The notes: a model not told the origin generated them from the letters alone. 20,053 nucleotides of DNA from Solirubrobacteraceae bacterium (GCA_019683665.1 JADGIB010000027.1:1-20053); one strand, 5' to 3'; numbered from the stretch's first letter, positions 8,440-16,164 are shown. A program made the numbers and translations.

Positions 8440-9410
8440 GGGCGATGGTGCTCGACGCGCCCGGCCGGCCGCTGCGCCTCGCGGACCTGCCGGACCCCGA
8501 GCCGCGCCCCGGGCAGGTGCTGCTCGACGTCCACGCCTGCGGCGTCTGCCGCACCGACCTGCACCTCCTCGACGGCGAGGTCGACGTCCCCGACCCGCCC
8601 GTCGTCCCCGGCCACCAGATCGTCGGGCGGGTCGTGGCCGGCGACGGGTTCGAGCCGGGCACCCGCGTCGGCGTCCCCTGGCTGGGCTGGACCGACGGCA
8701 CCTGCCGCTTCTGCAGGGGCGGGCGCGAGAACCTCTGCCCGCAGGCGCGCTTCACCGGCCGCGACATCGACGGCGGGTTCGCCGAGCGGGCCGTCGCCGA
8801 CGCCCGCTTCTGCTTCGCGCTGCCCGAGGGGCTCGACGACCTCCACGTCGCGCCGCTGCTGTGCGCGGGGCTGATCGGCTACCGCGCCCTGCGCATGGCC
8901 GGCGACGCCGAGCGGGTCGGCCTCTACGGGTTCGGCGCCTCCGCGCACCTGCTCTGCCAGGTCGCCGTCTGGCAGGGGCGGCGCGTCTTCGCCTTCACCC
9001 GCCCCGGCGACGCCGAGGGCCAGGCGTTCGCCCGCTCGCTCGGCGCCGAGTGGGCCGGCGGCAGCGACGAGCCGCCGCCCGAGCCGCTCGACGCCGCGCT
9101 GATCTTCGCCCCGGCCGGCCCGCTCGTCACGACGGCGCTGCGCGCGCTCGAGCGCGGCGGGGTCGTCGTCTGCGCCGGCATCCACATGAGCGACATCCCG
9201 TCGTTCCCCTACGAGGACCTGTGGCTGGAGCGCGAGATCCGCTCGGTCGCCAACCTCACCCGCCGCGACGGCGAGGAGCTGCTCGCGCTCGCGCCGCGGG
9301 TGCCGCTGCGCACGACCGTCACCCCGTACCCGCTGGAGTGGGCCAACGAGGCGCTCGACGACCTGCGCCACGGGCGCTTCGAGGGCGCGGCCGTGCTGCG
9401 GATCCGCTGA
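8436..9410 (+). CDS. Zinc-dependent alcohol dehydrogenase (MDR superfamily, AdhA/TIGR02822-like)
   Basis: A 324-aa cytosolic NAD(P)-dependent alcohol/aldehyde oxidoreductase. Catalytic zinc ligands are Cys38 in CGVCRTDLH, the His of PGHQIVG (Gln replaces the usual Glu, as is normal in this subgroup) and the Cys of PLLCAGLIGYRAL. The Rossmann fold is marked by GLYGFGASAHL. The structural-zinc loop is unusual. Relatives have four Cys, but here the first position is Asp87, followed by Cys90, Cys93 and Cys101 (TDGTCRFCRGGRENLC). The FTGRDIDGGFAE segment is characteristic of the subgroup. The ATG overlaps the mini-GNAT stop by 4 nt, implying co-transcription and translational coupling. It converges on the metalloprotease gene with 1 bp between the stop codons. 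The physiological substrate is unknown. Confidence 0.92.
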   Translation: MRAMVLDAPGRPLRLADLPDPEPRPGQVLLDVHACGVCRTDLHLLDGEVDVPDPPVVPGHQIVGRVVAGDGFEPGTRVGVPWLGWTDGTCRFCRGGRENLCPQARFTGRDIDGGFAERAVADARFCFALPEGLDDLHVAPLLCAGLIGYRALRMAGDAERVGLYGFGASAHLLCQVAVWQGRRVFAFTRPGDAEGQAFARSLGAEWAGGSDEPPPEPLDAALIFAPAGPLVTTALRALERGGVVVCAGIHMSDIPSFPYEDLWLEREIRSVANLTRRDGEELLALAPRVPLRTTVTPYPLEWANEALDDLRHGRFEGAAVLRIR

Positions 9411-9411
9411 C

Positions 9412-10452
9412 TCAGCCCGGGTAGGAGACCCGCAGCGTCACCGGGCCGTCGGCCCCGCCGCGGCGGACCGCGGTGAACGTCAGCATCTCGGTCGGCTCCT
9501 CGCGGCAGCCGGCGGCGATGCGCCACACGTCGCGCGGGCCCTTGCGGGCGCGCGTCTCGCTGCGGATCACCTGGTCGGAGGAGCGCACCCGGATGCCGAC
9601 CTCCGACCCGTGCGGGCCGGTGATCGTCGCCCGCACGCGTCCGTCGAGCGTGAGCGGGACCTGGAACGACTGGACGTCGCGCCCCGCCGACATCGTGAAC
9701 GTGACCGTCCGGTTGCGCGTCCACGGCCGCAGGACGTCGAGGCGGGCGGCCTCGAGCGCGCCCGCGTCGGGAACGAGCAGCGGCGTGAACGTCCACGGCT
9801 GCTCGGGGAACGTCAGCCGCGCGTAGACCTCGGCCCAGCCCTCGCCCGGATTGGAGCGGTAGCGGTCGGCCTCGTCGCCGGGGAACAGCCGCCGCTGCAG
9901 CGCCTGGTTGCAGACCATCTCGTAGGAGGCCCAGCGCTTGGGGCCGTAGTCGAGCGCGCCGCCGTCGAACTCGTCGTTGCGCCGGTTCGCCGCGATGTGG
10001 TGGCCGTACTCGTGGGTGAGCACGTAGCGGACCGTGTAGCCGCCGTCCTGGGTGCGGGCGTCCAGGCCGGTCGACGGGACGATCATCTCCTGGCGGCCGG
10101 CGCCGTAGCAGGCGAGGATCCCGTCGCCCTCGGAGCCGCCGCACAGGCGCGCCATCTCGCGCGGGTCGGCGATCCGCATCCGCAGCCGCGCCAGCTCGTC
10201 GCCGTGCGGCAGCGAGTCGAGGAAGGCGACGTAGCTCTGCGCGAGCGCGGGCTGGGCGCCGACGAGCGGCGTGAACTCGACCCGGATCGCGCCGCCGCCG
10301 GCGAGCGGCACCGTCGTCGACGGCCCGGCCTGCGCGGCGCGGGCGGCCGGGGCGCCGGCGGGCACCACCCGGTCGGTGAACGGCGCGGCCTGCGCGGCGG
10401 CGGGGGCGACCGCGCCCAGGAGGGCGGTGAGGGTGGCGATCCGGCGGAGCAT
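9412..10452 (-). CDS. Secreted zinc metalloprotease-like protein (HEYGHH)
   Basis: A 346-aa exported protein with an N-terminal signal peptide (residues 1-22, ending AQAA). A zincin motif H147-E148-Y-G-H151-H152 lies in YVLTHEYGHHIAANR. The downstream helix GEGWAEVYARLTF offers Glu204 or Glu208 as the third zinc ligand, as in gluzincins. Two Cys (LCGG, LACYG) before the motif and two after it (MVCNQ, GCREE) may form disulfides. The last 110 residues (TFTMSAGRDVQSFQVPLTLDGRVRATI...) look like a beta-sandwich that could bind substrate or cell wall. I do not recognise a MEROPS family. The start is fixed by the signal peptide and by TACCCT 7 nt upstream. The promoter carries an 11-bp direct repeat like the one before the secreted-protein gene at 4027. 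Confidence 0.85.
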   Translation of the reverse strand: MLRRIATLTALLGAVAPAAAQAAPFTDRVVPAGAPAARAAQAGPSTTVPLAGGGAIRVEFTPLVGAQPALAQSYVAFLDSLPHGDELARLRMRIADPREMARLCGGSEGDGILACYGAGRQEMIVPSTGLDARTQDGGYTVRYVLTHEYGHHIAANRRNDEFDGGALDYGPKRWASYEMVCNQALQRRLFPGDEADRYRSNPGEGWAEVYARLTFPEQPWTFTPLLVPDAGALEAARLDVLRPWTRNRTVTFTMSAGRDVQSFQVPLTLDGRVRATITGPHGSEVGIRVRSSDQVIRSETRARKGPRDVWRIAAGCREEPTEMLTFTAVRRGGADGPVTLRVSYPG

Positions 10453-10459
10453 GGCGGCC

Positions 10460-10493
10460 AGGGTAGGTACCGGAACCTGAGCGGAACCTGAAA
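10460..10493 (-). promoter_or_regulatory. Direct-repeat promoter (TTTCAGG-N4-GCTCAGG) with -10 box
   Basis: On the minus strand TTTCAGGTTCC (10493-10483) and GCTCAGGTTCC (10482-10472) are adjacent 11-bp repeats occupying the -35 region. After 6 nt comes TACCCT (10465-10460), and 7 nt later the ATG at 10452. The geometry is almost identical to the site at 3987-4019. A PhoP/PhoB-like response regulator is the first candidate. Confidence 0.5.
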
Positions 10494-10563
10494 GTTGTGC
10501 TGCGGCTGGACGAACGGCGCGGCAGGAGCGCACCTTCGCGCCGCGAACCGTGTTCAGGTCGCC

Positions 10564-11610
10564 GTGCGGATCACCTCGCCTCTCGCCATCCTCGCCTGCG
10601 CGATCGCGCTCGTCGCGGCGCCGGCCGCCGCCACCGCCCAGGTCCTCGACGACGTCGACGACGTCCACCCGGCCTTCCGCGGCCACGGCATGTGGATCTG
10701 GCAGGTCCCCAGGGCCGCCGGCGGCGACCCGGCCGGCATCGCCGCCCGGGCGCGCGCCTTCGGCGTCGACACGCTCATCATCAAGGCCGCCCACGGCCGC
10801 ACCCCGTGGAGCCAGTTCTCGCCCGAGCTCGTCTCCGCGCTGAAGGCCGAGGGCTTCACCGTCTGCGGCTACCAGCGCCTCGAGAGCACGCACGCGGCCG
10901 CCCAGGCGCGGGCCGGCGCGACCGCGAAGGCCGCCGGCGCGGACTGCTTCGTCATCGACGCCGAGGCCGAGCTCGAGGGCCGCTACGCCCAGGCGCGCAC
11001 GTACGTCCGCACGCTGCGGCGGCTGATCGGCGACGACTTCCCGCTCGGGTTCACGTCGTTCCCGTACGTCGACCTGCACCCGCTCATGCCGTACTCGGTC
11101 TTCCTCGGCGAGGGCGCGGCGACGGTGAACATGCCGCAGATCTACTGGAAGGACATCGGCCACTCGCCGTCGGCGGCGATCGCCCGCACCGTCGCGACGA
11201 ACCTCGTCTACCGGCGGCCGCTGGCGCCGATCGGCCAGCTCTACCAGCGGCCGACGGCGAAGGAGATCACCGACTTCCGCCGCATCGCGCTCGCCTACGG
11301 CGTCGCCGGCCTGAGCTGGTGGAGCTGGGACTCGGCCGTCACGAGCGGGTGGCGGGCGATCGCGCGCGCGGTGACGCCGACCGCGCTGCGGGCCTCCCCG
11401 CCGACGTACCCGACCGTCCGCCCCGGCGCGCGCAGCGACTACGTCGTGTGGGCCAAGGACCACCTGCGAGAGCGCGGCTACCGCGTCACCCGCGACACCC
11501 GCTTCGACGCGACGACCGCCGCGGCCGTGCGCGCGTTCCAGAGCGCGTCCGGGCTGCCGGTCACCGGGGTCCTCGACCCGGCCACCTGGGCGGCGCTGCT
11601 CGAGGGCTGA
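10564..11610 (+). CDS. Secreted TIM-barrel (glycosidase-like) protein with C-terminal peptidoglycan-binding domain
   Basis: A 348-aa exported protein. GTG at 10564 gives a clean signal peptide (VRITSPLAILACAIALVAA...ATA); no other start codon fits. Residues of about 40-265 contain ordered strands (MWIWQVP, VDTLIIKAAHG, FTVCGYQRL, DCFVIDAEAELEG, FPLGFTSFPYVDL, TVNMPQIYWKD, PIGQLYQ, GLSWWSWD). The pattern resembles a GH25-like or DUF4015-like barrel with acidic residues at the D-A-E-A-E strand end. The last 65 residues (GARSDYVVWAKDHLRERG, VRAFQSASGLPVTGVLDPATWAALL) are a PG_binding_1 domain. A role on the cell wall, by binding and perhaps cleaving glycan, is likely; lysozyme-type activity is only an inference. 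No -10 box or ribosome site is evident. A single GTTCAGG lies at 10552-10558. Confidence 0.85.
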   Translation: MRITSPLAILACAIALVAAPAAATAQVLDDVDDVHPAFRGHGMWIWQVPRAAGGDPAGIAARARAFGVDTLIIKAAHGRTPWSQFSPELVSALKAEGFTVCGYQRLESTHAAAQARAGATAKAAGADCFVIDAEAELEGRYAQARTYVRTLRRLIGDDFPLGFTSFPYVDLHPLMPYSVFLGEGAATVNMPQIYWKDIGHSPSAAIARTVATNLVYRRPLAPIGQLYQRPTAKEITDFRRIALAYGVAGLSWWSWDSAVTSGWRAIARAVTPTALRASPPTYPTVRPGARSDYVVWAKDHLRERGYRVTRDTRFDATTAAAVRAFQSASGLPVTGVLDPATWAALLEG

Positions 11611-11640
11611 GAAGCGGCGCACGCGCCCCGGCGGCGGTGG

Positions 11641-11646
11641 CAGACT
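11641..11646 (+). promoter_or_regulatory. -10 box of the glycerophosphodiesterase gene
   Basis: CAGACT ends 6 nt before the ATG at 11653; no Shine-Dalgarno sequence is visible. It may give independent expression in the 42-bp gap after the peptidoglycan-binding protein gene. Confidence 0.35.
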
Positions 11647-11652
11647 CGCGCC

Positions 11653-12948
11653 ATGTCCCACCGCCTCGCGCGCGCCGCGCCCGCCGCCTTCGCCGCGGCG
11701 CTCGTCGCCGCCCCGGCGGCCGGCGCCGCCGACAACCCGTGGCTGGCCCAGCGCGTCCTGAGCTTCGCCCACCAGGGCGGCGAGGACGAGCTGCCGTCGA
11801 ACACGATGTACGCGCTGAAGCGCGCGGTCGCCGCGGGCGCCGACGCGCTCGAGCTCGACGTCGGCGCCACGCGCGACGACGTCCTCGTCGTCCTCCACGA
11901 CAACCGCGTCGACCGCACGACGAACGGGACCGGCAGCGTCAACGACCTGACGCTCGCGCAGGTCCGCGCGCTCGACGCCGCGCACTGGTTCGTGCCCGGC
12001 CGCAACGCCGTCCACGGCCTCGACCCGTCGAGCTACCCGCTGCGCGGCGTGCGCACGGGCGAGAAGCCGCCGCCCGCCGGGTTCACCGCCGAGGACTTCC
12101 GCGTGCCGACGCTCGAGGAGGTCCTGCGCGCCTTCCCCGACGTGCCGGTGAACGTCGAGATCAAGGGCCGCGACGGGGCCGACGACGCCGTCTTCCTCCA
12201 CGGGGCCGAGCTGCTGGCGCAGCTCCTGAACCGGCTCGGGCGCACCGACGTCATCGTCGCCTCGTTCAACCAGCGCGCCGTCGACCGCTTCCACGAGCTC
12301 GCGCCGCGGATCGGGGTTGCCCCCGGCATCGACGGGACGGCCGCGTTCCTGCTCGGCGGGGGCTCGCCCGGCGACGGGGTCGTCGCGCTGCAGATCCCGA
12401 TCACGTTCCGCTTCGGCGGCCAGCTGCTGACGATCACGACCGCCGACACCGTCACCCGCGCCCACGACGCCGGCTACGCCGTCCACGTGTGGCTCAGCAA
12501 CGACACCGAGGACCGCGCCACCTACGAGCGGCTCCTGGACCTGTGCGTCGACGGGATCATGGCCGCCCGGCCGAGCGAGCTGGAGCGGCTGCTGGCGGAG
12601 CGGGACGTCGTGCGTCGCGAGCGCGGGCGGGTCGTCGGCCTCGACCCGTGCGGGACCCGGGTGGCGGCCGCGTCGGCGCGGGTGCGCGGCGGCGTCGCGA
12701 CGCTCCCGCTGCGGCGCCGCGGGCAGTCGCAGGAGCGCCGCGCGGGCACGGTCACGCTGCGCGCCGGGCGCCGCGTGGTCGGCCGCGGCCGCTTCGCGCT
12801 GGCCACCGGCCGGGCCGCGACGACCGCGCGGGTGCGGCTGACCCGCGCCGGCCGCCGCGCGCTGGCCGCCCGCCCGCGGCTGCGCGTCGTCGCCGAGGTG
12901 GCCGAGCGGGTGCCGGCGGGCCGCCGGACGCTGACGCTGCGCCGCTGA
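11653..12948 (+). CDS. Secreted glycerophosphodiester phosphodiesterase with C-terminal beta domain
   Basis: A 431-aa exported enzyme predicted to hydrolyse glycerophosphodiesters to glycerol 3-phosphate and an alcohol outside the membrane, which can serve phosphate or carbon supply. Signal peptide spans residues 1-26. The GDPD barrel covers about 35-315: FAHQGGEDELPSNT (His40), ELDV (Glu67, Asp69), VVLHDNRVDRTTNGTG (His82), VNVEIKG and the final YAVHVWLSNDTEDRATYERLLDLCVDGIMA. Two signature positions differ: the usual HRG is HQG and the usual PENT is PSNT, so a metal-ligand Glu must come from Glu44/Glu46 or be lost. The same deviation occurs in an actinobacterial subgroup. The C-terminal 110 residues, with GRGRFALATGR...VRLTRAGRRALAARPRLRV, are an Arg/Ala/Val beta module frequent in Solirubrobacterales exported proteins. 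Confidence 0.92.
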   Translation: MSHRLARAAPAAFAAALVAAPAAGAADNPWLAQRVLSFAHQGGEDELPSNTMYALKRAVAAGADALELDVGATRDDVLVVLHDNRVDRTTNGTGSVNDLTLAQVRALDAAHWFVPGRNAVHGLDPSSYPLRGVRTGEKPPPAGFTAEDFRVPTLEEVLRAFPDVPVNVEIKGRDGADDAVFLHGAELLAQLLNRLGRTDVIVASFNQRAVDRFHELAPRIGVAPGIDGTAAFLLGGGSPGDGVVALQIPITFRFGGQLLTITTADTVTRAHDAGYAVHVWLSNDTEDRATYERLLDLCVDGIMAARPSELERLLAERDVVRRERGRVVGLDPCGTRVAAASARVRGGVATLPLRRRGQSQERRAGTVTLRAGRRVVGRGRFALATGRAATTARVRLTRAGRRALAARPRLRVVAEVAERVPAGRRTLTLRR

Positions 12949-12973
12949 CCCCGGGGCCTGTGACGTCCGGCAC

Positions 12974-12979
12974 TAACCT
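12974..12979 (+). promoter_or_regulatory. -10 box of the SnoaL-like gene (leaderless)
   Basis: TAACCT ends 7 nt before the ATG at 12987; no Shine-Dalgarno sequence is present. Confidence 0.45.
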
Positions 12980-12986
12980 GCCTCGG

Positions 12987-13400
12987 ATGACCCGGGACCC
13001 GCGAGAGGCGCTGGTGGCCACCGTCAAGGCGGTCTACGACGCGTTCGCCCGCGGGGACGTCGAGCAGGCGCTGGCCCACGTCTCCCCGCAGGTCGAGCTG
13101 CGCCCGGAGGGCACGTCGCACGCGACCGGGCGCAGCGTCTACCGCGGCCGCCAGGGCGTGCGCGAGTACTTCGAGGACGCCGCCCGCGTCTGGCAGGGGA
13201 CGCTCCGGCTCGAGCCGCTCGACTACCGGGCGGTCGCCGGCTCCGTCGTCGTCTTCGGCCGGGTGCGCGCCCGGCGCGACGGGCGCCCGTTCGAGACCGA
13301 GGTCGTCTGGGTGTGGAAGGTCCGCGACGGGCTGCTCGTCTCCGGCCAGGTGTTCTCGACGCGCGGCGCGGCGATCGCGGCGGCGCGCTCGGCGGGCTGA
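12987..13400 (+). CDS. SnoaL-like / NTF2-fold protein
   Basis: A 137-aa cytosolic protein. VKAVYDAFARGDVEQALAHVSPQVELRPEG at the N terminus, followed by YRGRQGVREYFEDAARVWQGTLRLEP, is the standard opening of the SnoaL-like NTF2 superfamily. The second half supplies curved-sheet strands (SVVVFGRVRARRDG, FETEVVWVWKVRDGLLVSGQVFST). The fold forms a conical pocket used by isomerases, cyclases and ligand-binding proteins, and no catalytic signature allows a choice. The start is supported by the -10 box 7 nt upstream. The aldo/keto reductase follows after 63 bp and has its own -10 box. Confidence 0.88.
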   Translation: MTRDPREALVATVKAVYDAFARGDVEQALAHVSPQVELRPEGTSHATGRSVYRGRQGVREYFEDAARVWQGTLRLEPLDYRAVAGSVVVFGRVRARRDGRPFETEVVWVWKVRDGLLVSGQVFSTRGAAIAAARSAG

Positions 13401-13451
13401 CCGCCGCGCCGGGGCGCCCGGGCCGCGCGAGTGCCCGCCGCGGCCGTGCGG

Positions 13452-13457
13452 TACGTT
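13452..13457 (+). promoter_or_regulatory. -10 box of the aldo/keto reductase-pepT unit
   Basis: TACGTT ends 6 nt before the ATG at 13464; no Shine-Dalgarno sequence is present. Confidence 0.45.
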
Positions 13458-13463
13458 CGGCCG

Positions 13464-14390
13464 ATGGCGAACCTGGGCACGACCGATCTCGACGTCCATC
13501 CCCTCTGCCTCGGCGGCAACGTCTTCGGCTGGACGGCCGACCGCGACGCGACGTTCGCGGTCCTCGACGCGTACGCCGAGGCCGGCGGCAACTTCGTCGA
13601 CACCGCCGACAGCTACTCGCGCTGGGTCCCCGGCCACACCGGCGGCGAGTCGGAGACGCTGATCGGCGAGTGGATGGCCGCGCGCGGCGCCCGCGACCGG
13701 ATGGTCATCGCGACGAAGGTCCGGGCGACGCTGACGGCCGAGAACGTCCGCGCCCACGCCGAGGCGTCGCTGCGGCGGCTGCAGACCGACCGCATCGACC
13801 TCTACTACATCCACTACGACGACCCCGAGACCCCGCTGGAGGAGACGCTCGGCGCCTTCGACGCGCTCGTCCGCGAGGGCAAGGTCCGCTACGTCGCCGC
13901 CTCGAACTTCACCGCCGACCGGCTCGAGCAGGCGCTCGCCGTGTCCGAGCGCGAGGGCTTCGCCCGGTTCGTCGCGCTGCAGCCCCACTACAACCTCCTC
14001 GAGCGCGACTACGAGGCCGAGCTGCAGCCGCTGTGCCAGCGCGAGGGGATCGCCTGCCTGCCGTACTTCGCGCTCGCGAAGGGCTTCCTCACCGGCAAGT
14101 ACCGGTCCGGCACGACGGTCGACAGCCCCCGCGCCGAGGGCGCCGCCGCCTACCTGAACGCCCGCGGCGAGGCGGTCCTCGCCGCGCTCGACGAGCTCGC
14201 CGCCGCGCACGGCGTCAGCCACGCCGCGATCGCGCTCGCCTGGCTGGCCCAGCAGCCGACCGTTGCCGCGCCGATCGCCAGCGCCCGCAACGTCGAGCAG
14301 CTGCTCGACCTGCTGCAGATGACGCAGGTGCGCCTGTCGGGCGACGACCTCGCGCGCCTGGACGCCGCGAGCGCGACCCCGGTCTCGTGA
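13464..14390 (+). CDS. Aldo/keto reductase
   Basis: A 308-aa NADPH-dependent oxidoreductase of the (beta/alpha)8 AKR superfamily, reducing aldehydes or ketones. The tetrad is visible: Asp and Tyr in FVDTADSYS, Lys in VIATKV, and His in LYYIHYDDPE. The cofactor-binding end includes AALDELAAAHGVSHAAIALAWL and the phosphate-binding region APIASARNVEQL. The segment PHYNLLERDYEAELQPLCQREGI is typical of the YghZ/AKR11-14 side of the superfamily. The ATG at 13464 is preferred to an upstream in-frame GTG because of the -10 box and because MANLGTTDLDVHPLCLGG is the usual N terminus. It overlaps pepT by 4 nt (GTGA). The substrate is unknown. Confidence 0.93.
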   Translation: MANLGTTDLDVHPLCLGGNVFGWTADRDATFAVLDAYAEAGGNFVDTADSYSRWVPGHTGGESETLIGEWMAARGARDRMVIATKVRATLTAENVRAHAEASLRRLQTDRIDLYYIHYDDPETPLEETLGAFDALVREGKVRYVAASNFTADRLEQALAVSEREGFARFVALQPHYNLLERDYEAELQPLCQREGIACLPYFALAKGFLTGKYRSGTTVDSPRAEGAAAYLNARGEAVLAALDELAAAHGVSHAAIALAWLAQQPTVAAPIASARNVEQLLDLLQMTQVRLSGDDLARLDAASATPVS

Positions 14391-15637
14391 GCGCGCCGTA
14401 CACGTCGCCGCTGGCCGAGGCGCTCGCGCCCGGGCTGCTCGAGCGCTTCCAGCGCTACGTGCGCGTCGCCACCCAGTCGCGGCGCGACCGCGAGCGCTCG
14501 CCGAGCACCCCCGGCCAGCGCGAGCTCGGCGAGCTGCTCGTCGGCGAGCTGCGCGAGATCGGGCTCGCCGACGCCGCCCTCGACGAGCACGGCTACGTCA
14601 TGGCGACGCTCCCCGGCGACGGGCCCGCGATCGGCTGGATCGCCCACCTCGACACGTCGCCCGACGCGCCCGGCGACGGCGTCGAGCCGATCGTCCACCG
14701 CGACTACGACGGCGGCGTCCTCGCGCTGCCGCGCGGCGGCACCGTCCTCGACCCCGAGCAGATGCCGGAGCTGCGCGGCGCGGTCGGCCACGACCTCGTG
14801 ACCGCGTCGGGCGACACGCTCCTGGGCGCCGACGACAAGGCCGGCATCGCCGCGATCATGACCGCGGTCGCCCACCTCGCCGCCCACCCGGAGCTGCCGC
14901 GCCCGACGCTGAAGGTCGCCTTCACCCCCGACGAGGAGATCGGCGAGGGCGCCACCCTGTTCGACATCGAGCGCTTCGGCGCCCGCTGCGCCTACACGGT
15001 CGACGGCTCGGCGCTCGGCGAGCTGCAGGACGAGACGTTCAGCGCCGCCGGCGCCGTCGTCACGATCGAGGGCCACGACGTCCACCCCGGGTTCGCGACC
15101 GGCAGGCTCGTCAACGCGGCGCGCCTGGCCGCCGAGGTCGTGGCGGCGCTGCCGGCCGACCTCACGCCCGAGGCGACGTCCGGCCGCGACGGCTTCATCC
15201 ACGTCTACGAGGTCCGGGCGACCGCGGCGCGCGCGACGATCCACGCGATCGTCCGCGACTTCGACGACGAGCGGCTGCAGGCGCACGCCGACGTGCTGCG
15301 GCGCACGGCCGAGACGGTCGTGGGCCGCGAGCCGCGCGCCCGGGTGACCGTCGACGTCTTCCCGCAGTACCCGAACATGCGCCGCTTCCTCGAGGGGCAC
15401 CCGGAGATCGTCGGCCGGGCCGAAGCGGCGATGCGCGCCGAGGGGATCGAGCCGGTCCGCACCCCGATCCGCGGCGGGACCGACGGCTCCGTCCTCAGCC
15501 AGCGCGGCCTGCCGACCCCGAACCTCTTCACCGGCGGCCACGAGTTCCACTCGGTCCGCGAGTGGGCGTCGGTCCAGGAGATGGCGGCCGCGGCCGCCAC
15601 GCTCGTGCGGCTCGCCGGGGGGTGGGCGGGCGCGTAG
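14387..15637 (+). CDS. pepT: Peptidase T (tripeptidase, M20B family)
   Basis: A 416-aa cytosolic dizinc aminopeptidase that removes the N-terminal residue from tripeptides; characterised PepT proteins are about 410 aa. Visible features include the first metal site in WIAHLDTSPD (His87, Asp89); LLGADDKAG (Asp149, bridging ligand region); FTPDEEIGEGA (general-base Glu183 and adjacent Glu184); the PepT-type YTVDGSALGELQDETFSAAGAVVTI; and the C-terminal ligand region PNLFTGGHEFHSVREWAS. A dimerisation lid lies between. The GTG start overlaps the reductase stop as GTGA, so translation is probably coupled. The last bases (tag at 15635-15637) are also the first half of the -10 box of the next gene. 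The pairing of a peptidase with an aldo/keto reductase has no obvious metabolic reason. Confidence 0.94.
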   Translation: MSAPYTSPLAEALAPGLLERFQRYVRVATQSRRDRERSPSTPGQRELGELLVGELREIGLADAALDEHGYVMATLPGDGPAIGWIAHLDTSPDAPGDGVEPIVHRDYDGGVLALPRGGTVLDPEQMPELRGAVGHDLVTASGDTLLGADDKAGIAAIMTAVAHLAAHPELPRPTLKVAFTPDEEIGEGATLFDIERFGARCAYTVDGSALGELQDETFSAAGAVVTIEGHDVHPGFATGRLVNAARLAAEVVAALPADLTPEATSGRDGFIHVYEVRATAARATIHAIVRDFDDERLQAHADVLRRTAETVVGREPRARVTVDVFPQYPNMRRFLEGHPEIVGRAEAAMRAEGIEPVRTPIRGGTDGSVLSQRGLPTPNLFTGGHEFHSVREWASVQEMAAAAATLVRLAGGWAGA

Positions 15638-15640
15638 GCT
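15635..15640 (+). promoter_or_regulatory. -10 box of the exported cupin gene, overlapping the pepT stop codon
   Basis: TAGGCT begins with the pepT stop codon TAG. Transcription would start near 15647, giving a leader of about 32 nt with GAGGAGG (15664-15670) before the GTG at 15679. Confidence 0.4.
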
Positions 15641-15678
15641 TGCGGCCGTCCACCGCCCGCCACGAGGAGGCAGCCTCC

Positions 15679-16164
15679 GTGCCGACCCGCCCGCGCCTCG
15701 CGGCGCTCGCCGCCGCGCTCGCCCTGTCCGCCTTCGCCCCCGCCGCCGCGTCCGCGGCGCAGGACGCGAACGCCGCCTCCGTGCGCGAGGACCTCGCCCA
15801 GGTCGTCGACCCCGCCGGGGCGCCCGGCTGGACGCTGGCGCTCACCCGGGTGACGATCCGGCCGGGCACGGCGCTCGCCCTCCACACGCACCCCGGCACC
15901 GAGGTCGCCCGCATCCTGCGCGGGCGGCTCACGTACACGGTCGTCACCGGCTCGGTGCCGGTCTACCGCGGCCCGGCCGACGCGCCGGCGCTCGTGCGGC
16001 GGCTGACGGCCGGCCGGACCGCGGTCCTGCGCGCCGGCCAGTGGATCGTCGAGAGCCCCGGCGAGCAGCACCGCGCCGTCAACCGCGGCCGGCGGCCCGT
16101 CGTGATCCTGCTCGCCTCGCTCTTCCCGACCGGCGCGCCGACGGCGACGCCGGTCGCCGGGTAG
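15679..16164 (+). CDS. Exported cupin-domain protein
   Basis: A 161-aa protein with an N-terminal signal peptide (about residues 1-29, ending ASA) followed by one cupin domain. Motif 1 is PGTALALHTHPGTEVARILRGRLTY, with H-x-H and Glu in place for a metal site. Motif 2 is AGQWIVESPGEQHRAVNRG, supplying the further His, so all four usual ligands are present. The GTG start has a strong ribosome site, GAGGAGG, 8 nt upstream, one of only two clear ribosome sites in the window. An extracytoplasmic metal-binding or small-molecule role is likely; the reaction is unknown. It converges with the short-chain dehydrogenase gene. Confidence 0.88.
   Translation: MPTRPRLAALAAALALSAFAPAAASAAQDANAASVREDLAQVVDPAGAPGWTLALTRVTIRPGTALALHTHPGTEVARILRGRLTYTVVTGSVPVYRGPADAPALVRRLTAGRTAVLRAGQWIVESPGEQHRAVNRGRRPVVILLASLFPTGAPTATPVAG

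Noticed and set aside
9397..9410. GCGGATCCGC palindrome at the end of the alcohol dehydrogenase gene
   Set aside because: It is inside the coding sequence (the codons for the final Arg-Ile-Arg), has no loop, and a 10-bp palindrome is unremarkable at this GC content.
10552..10558. Third GTTCAGG before the peptidoglycan-binding protein gene
   Set aside because: It is a single copy with no partner 11 bp away and lies only 5 nt before the start codon, so it does not fit the promoter layout of the other two sites.
12959..12974. Possible second CRP-type site before the SnoaL-like gene (TGTGAC with a poor right half)
   Set aside because: Only the left half matches; the right half reads GCACT instead of TCACA, which is within chance expectation.
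10497..12986. 967-codon open frame ending in the SnoaL-like protein
   Set aside because: All but the last 137 residues is an Arg/Pro shadow of the two real genes in another frame.
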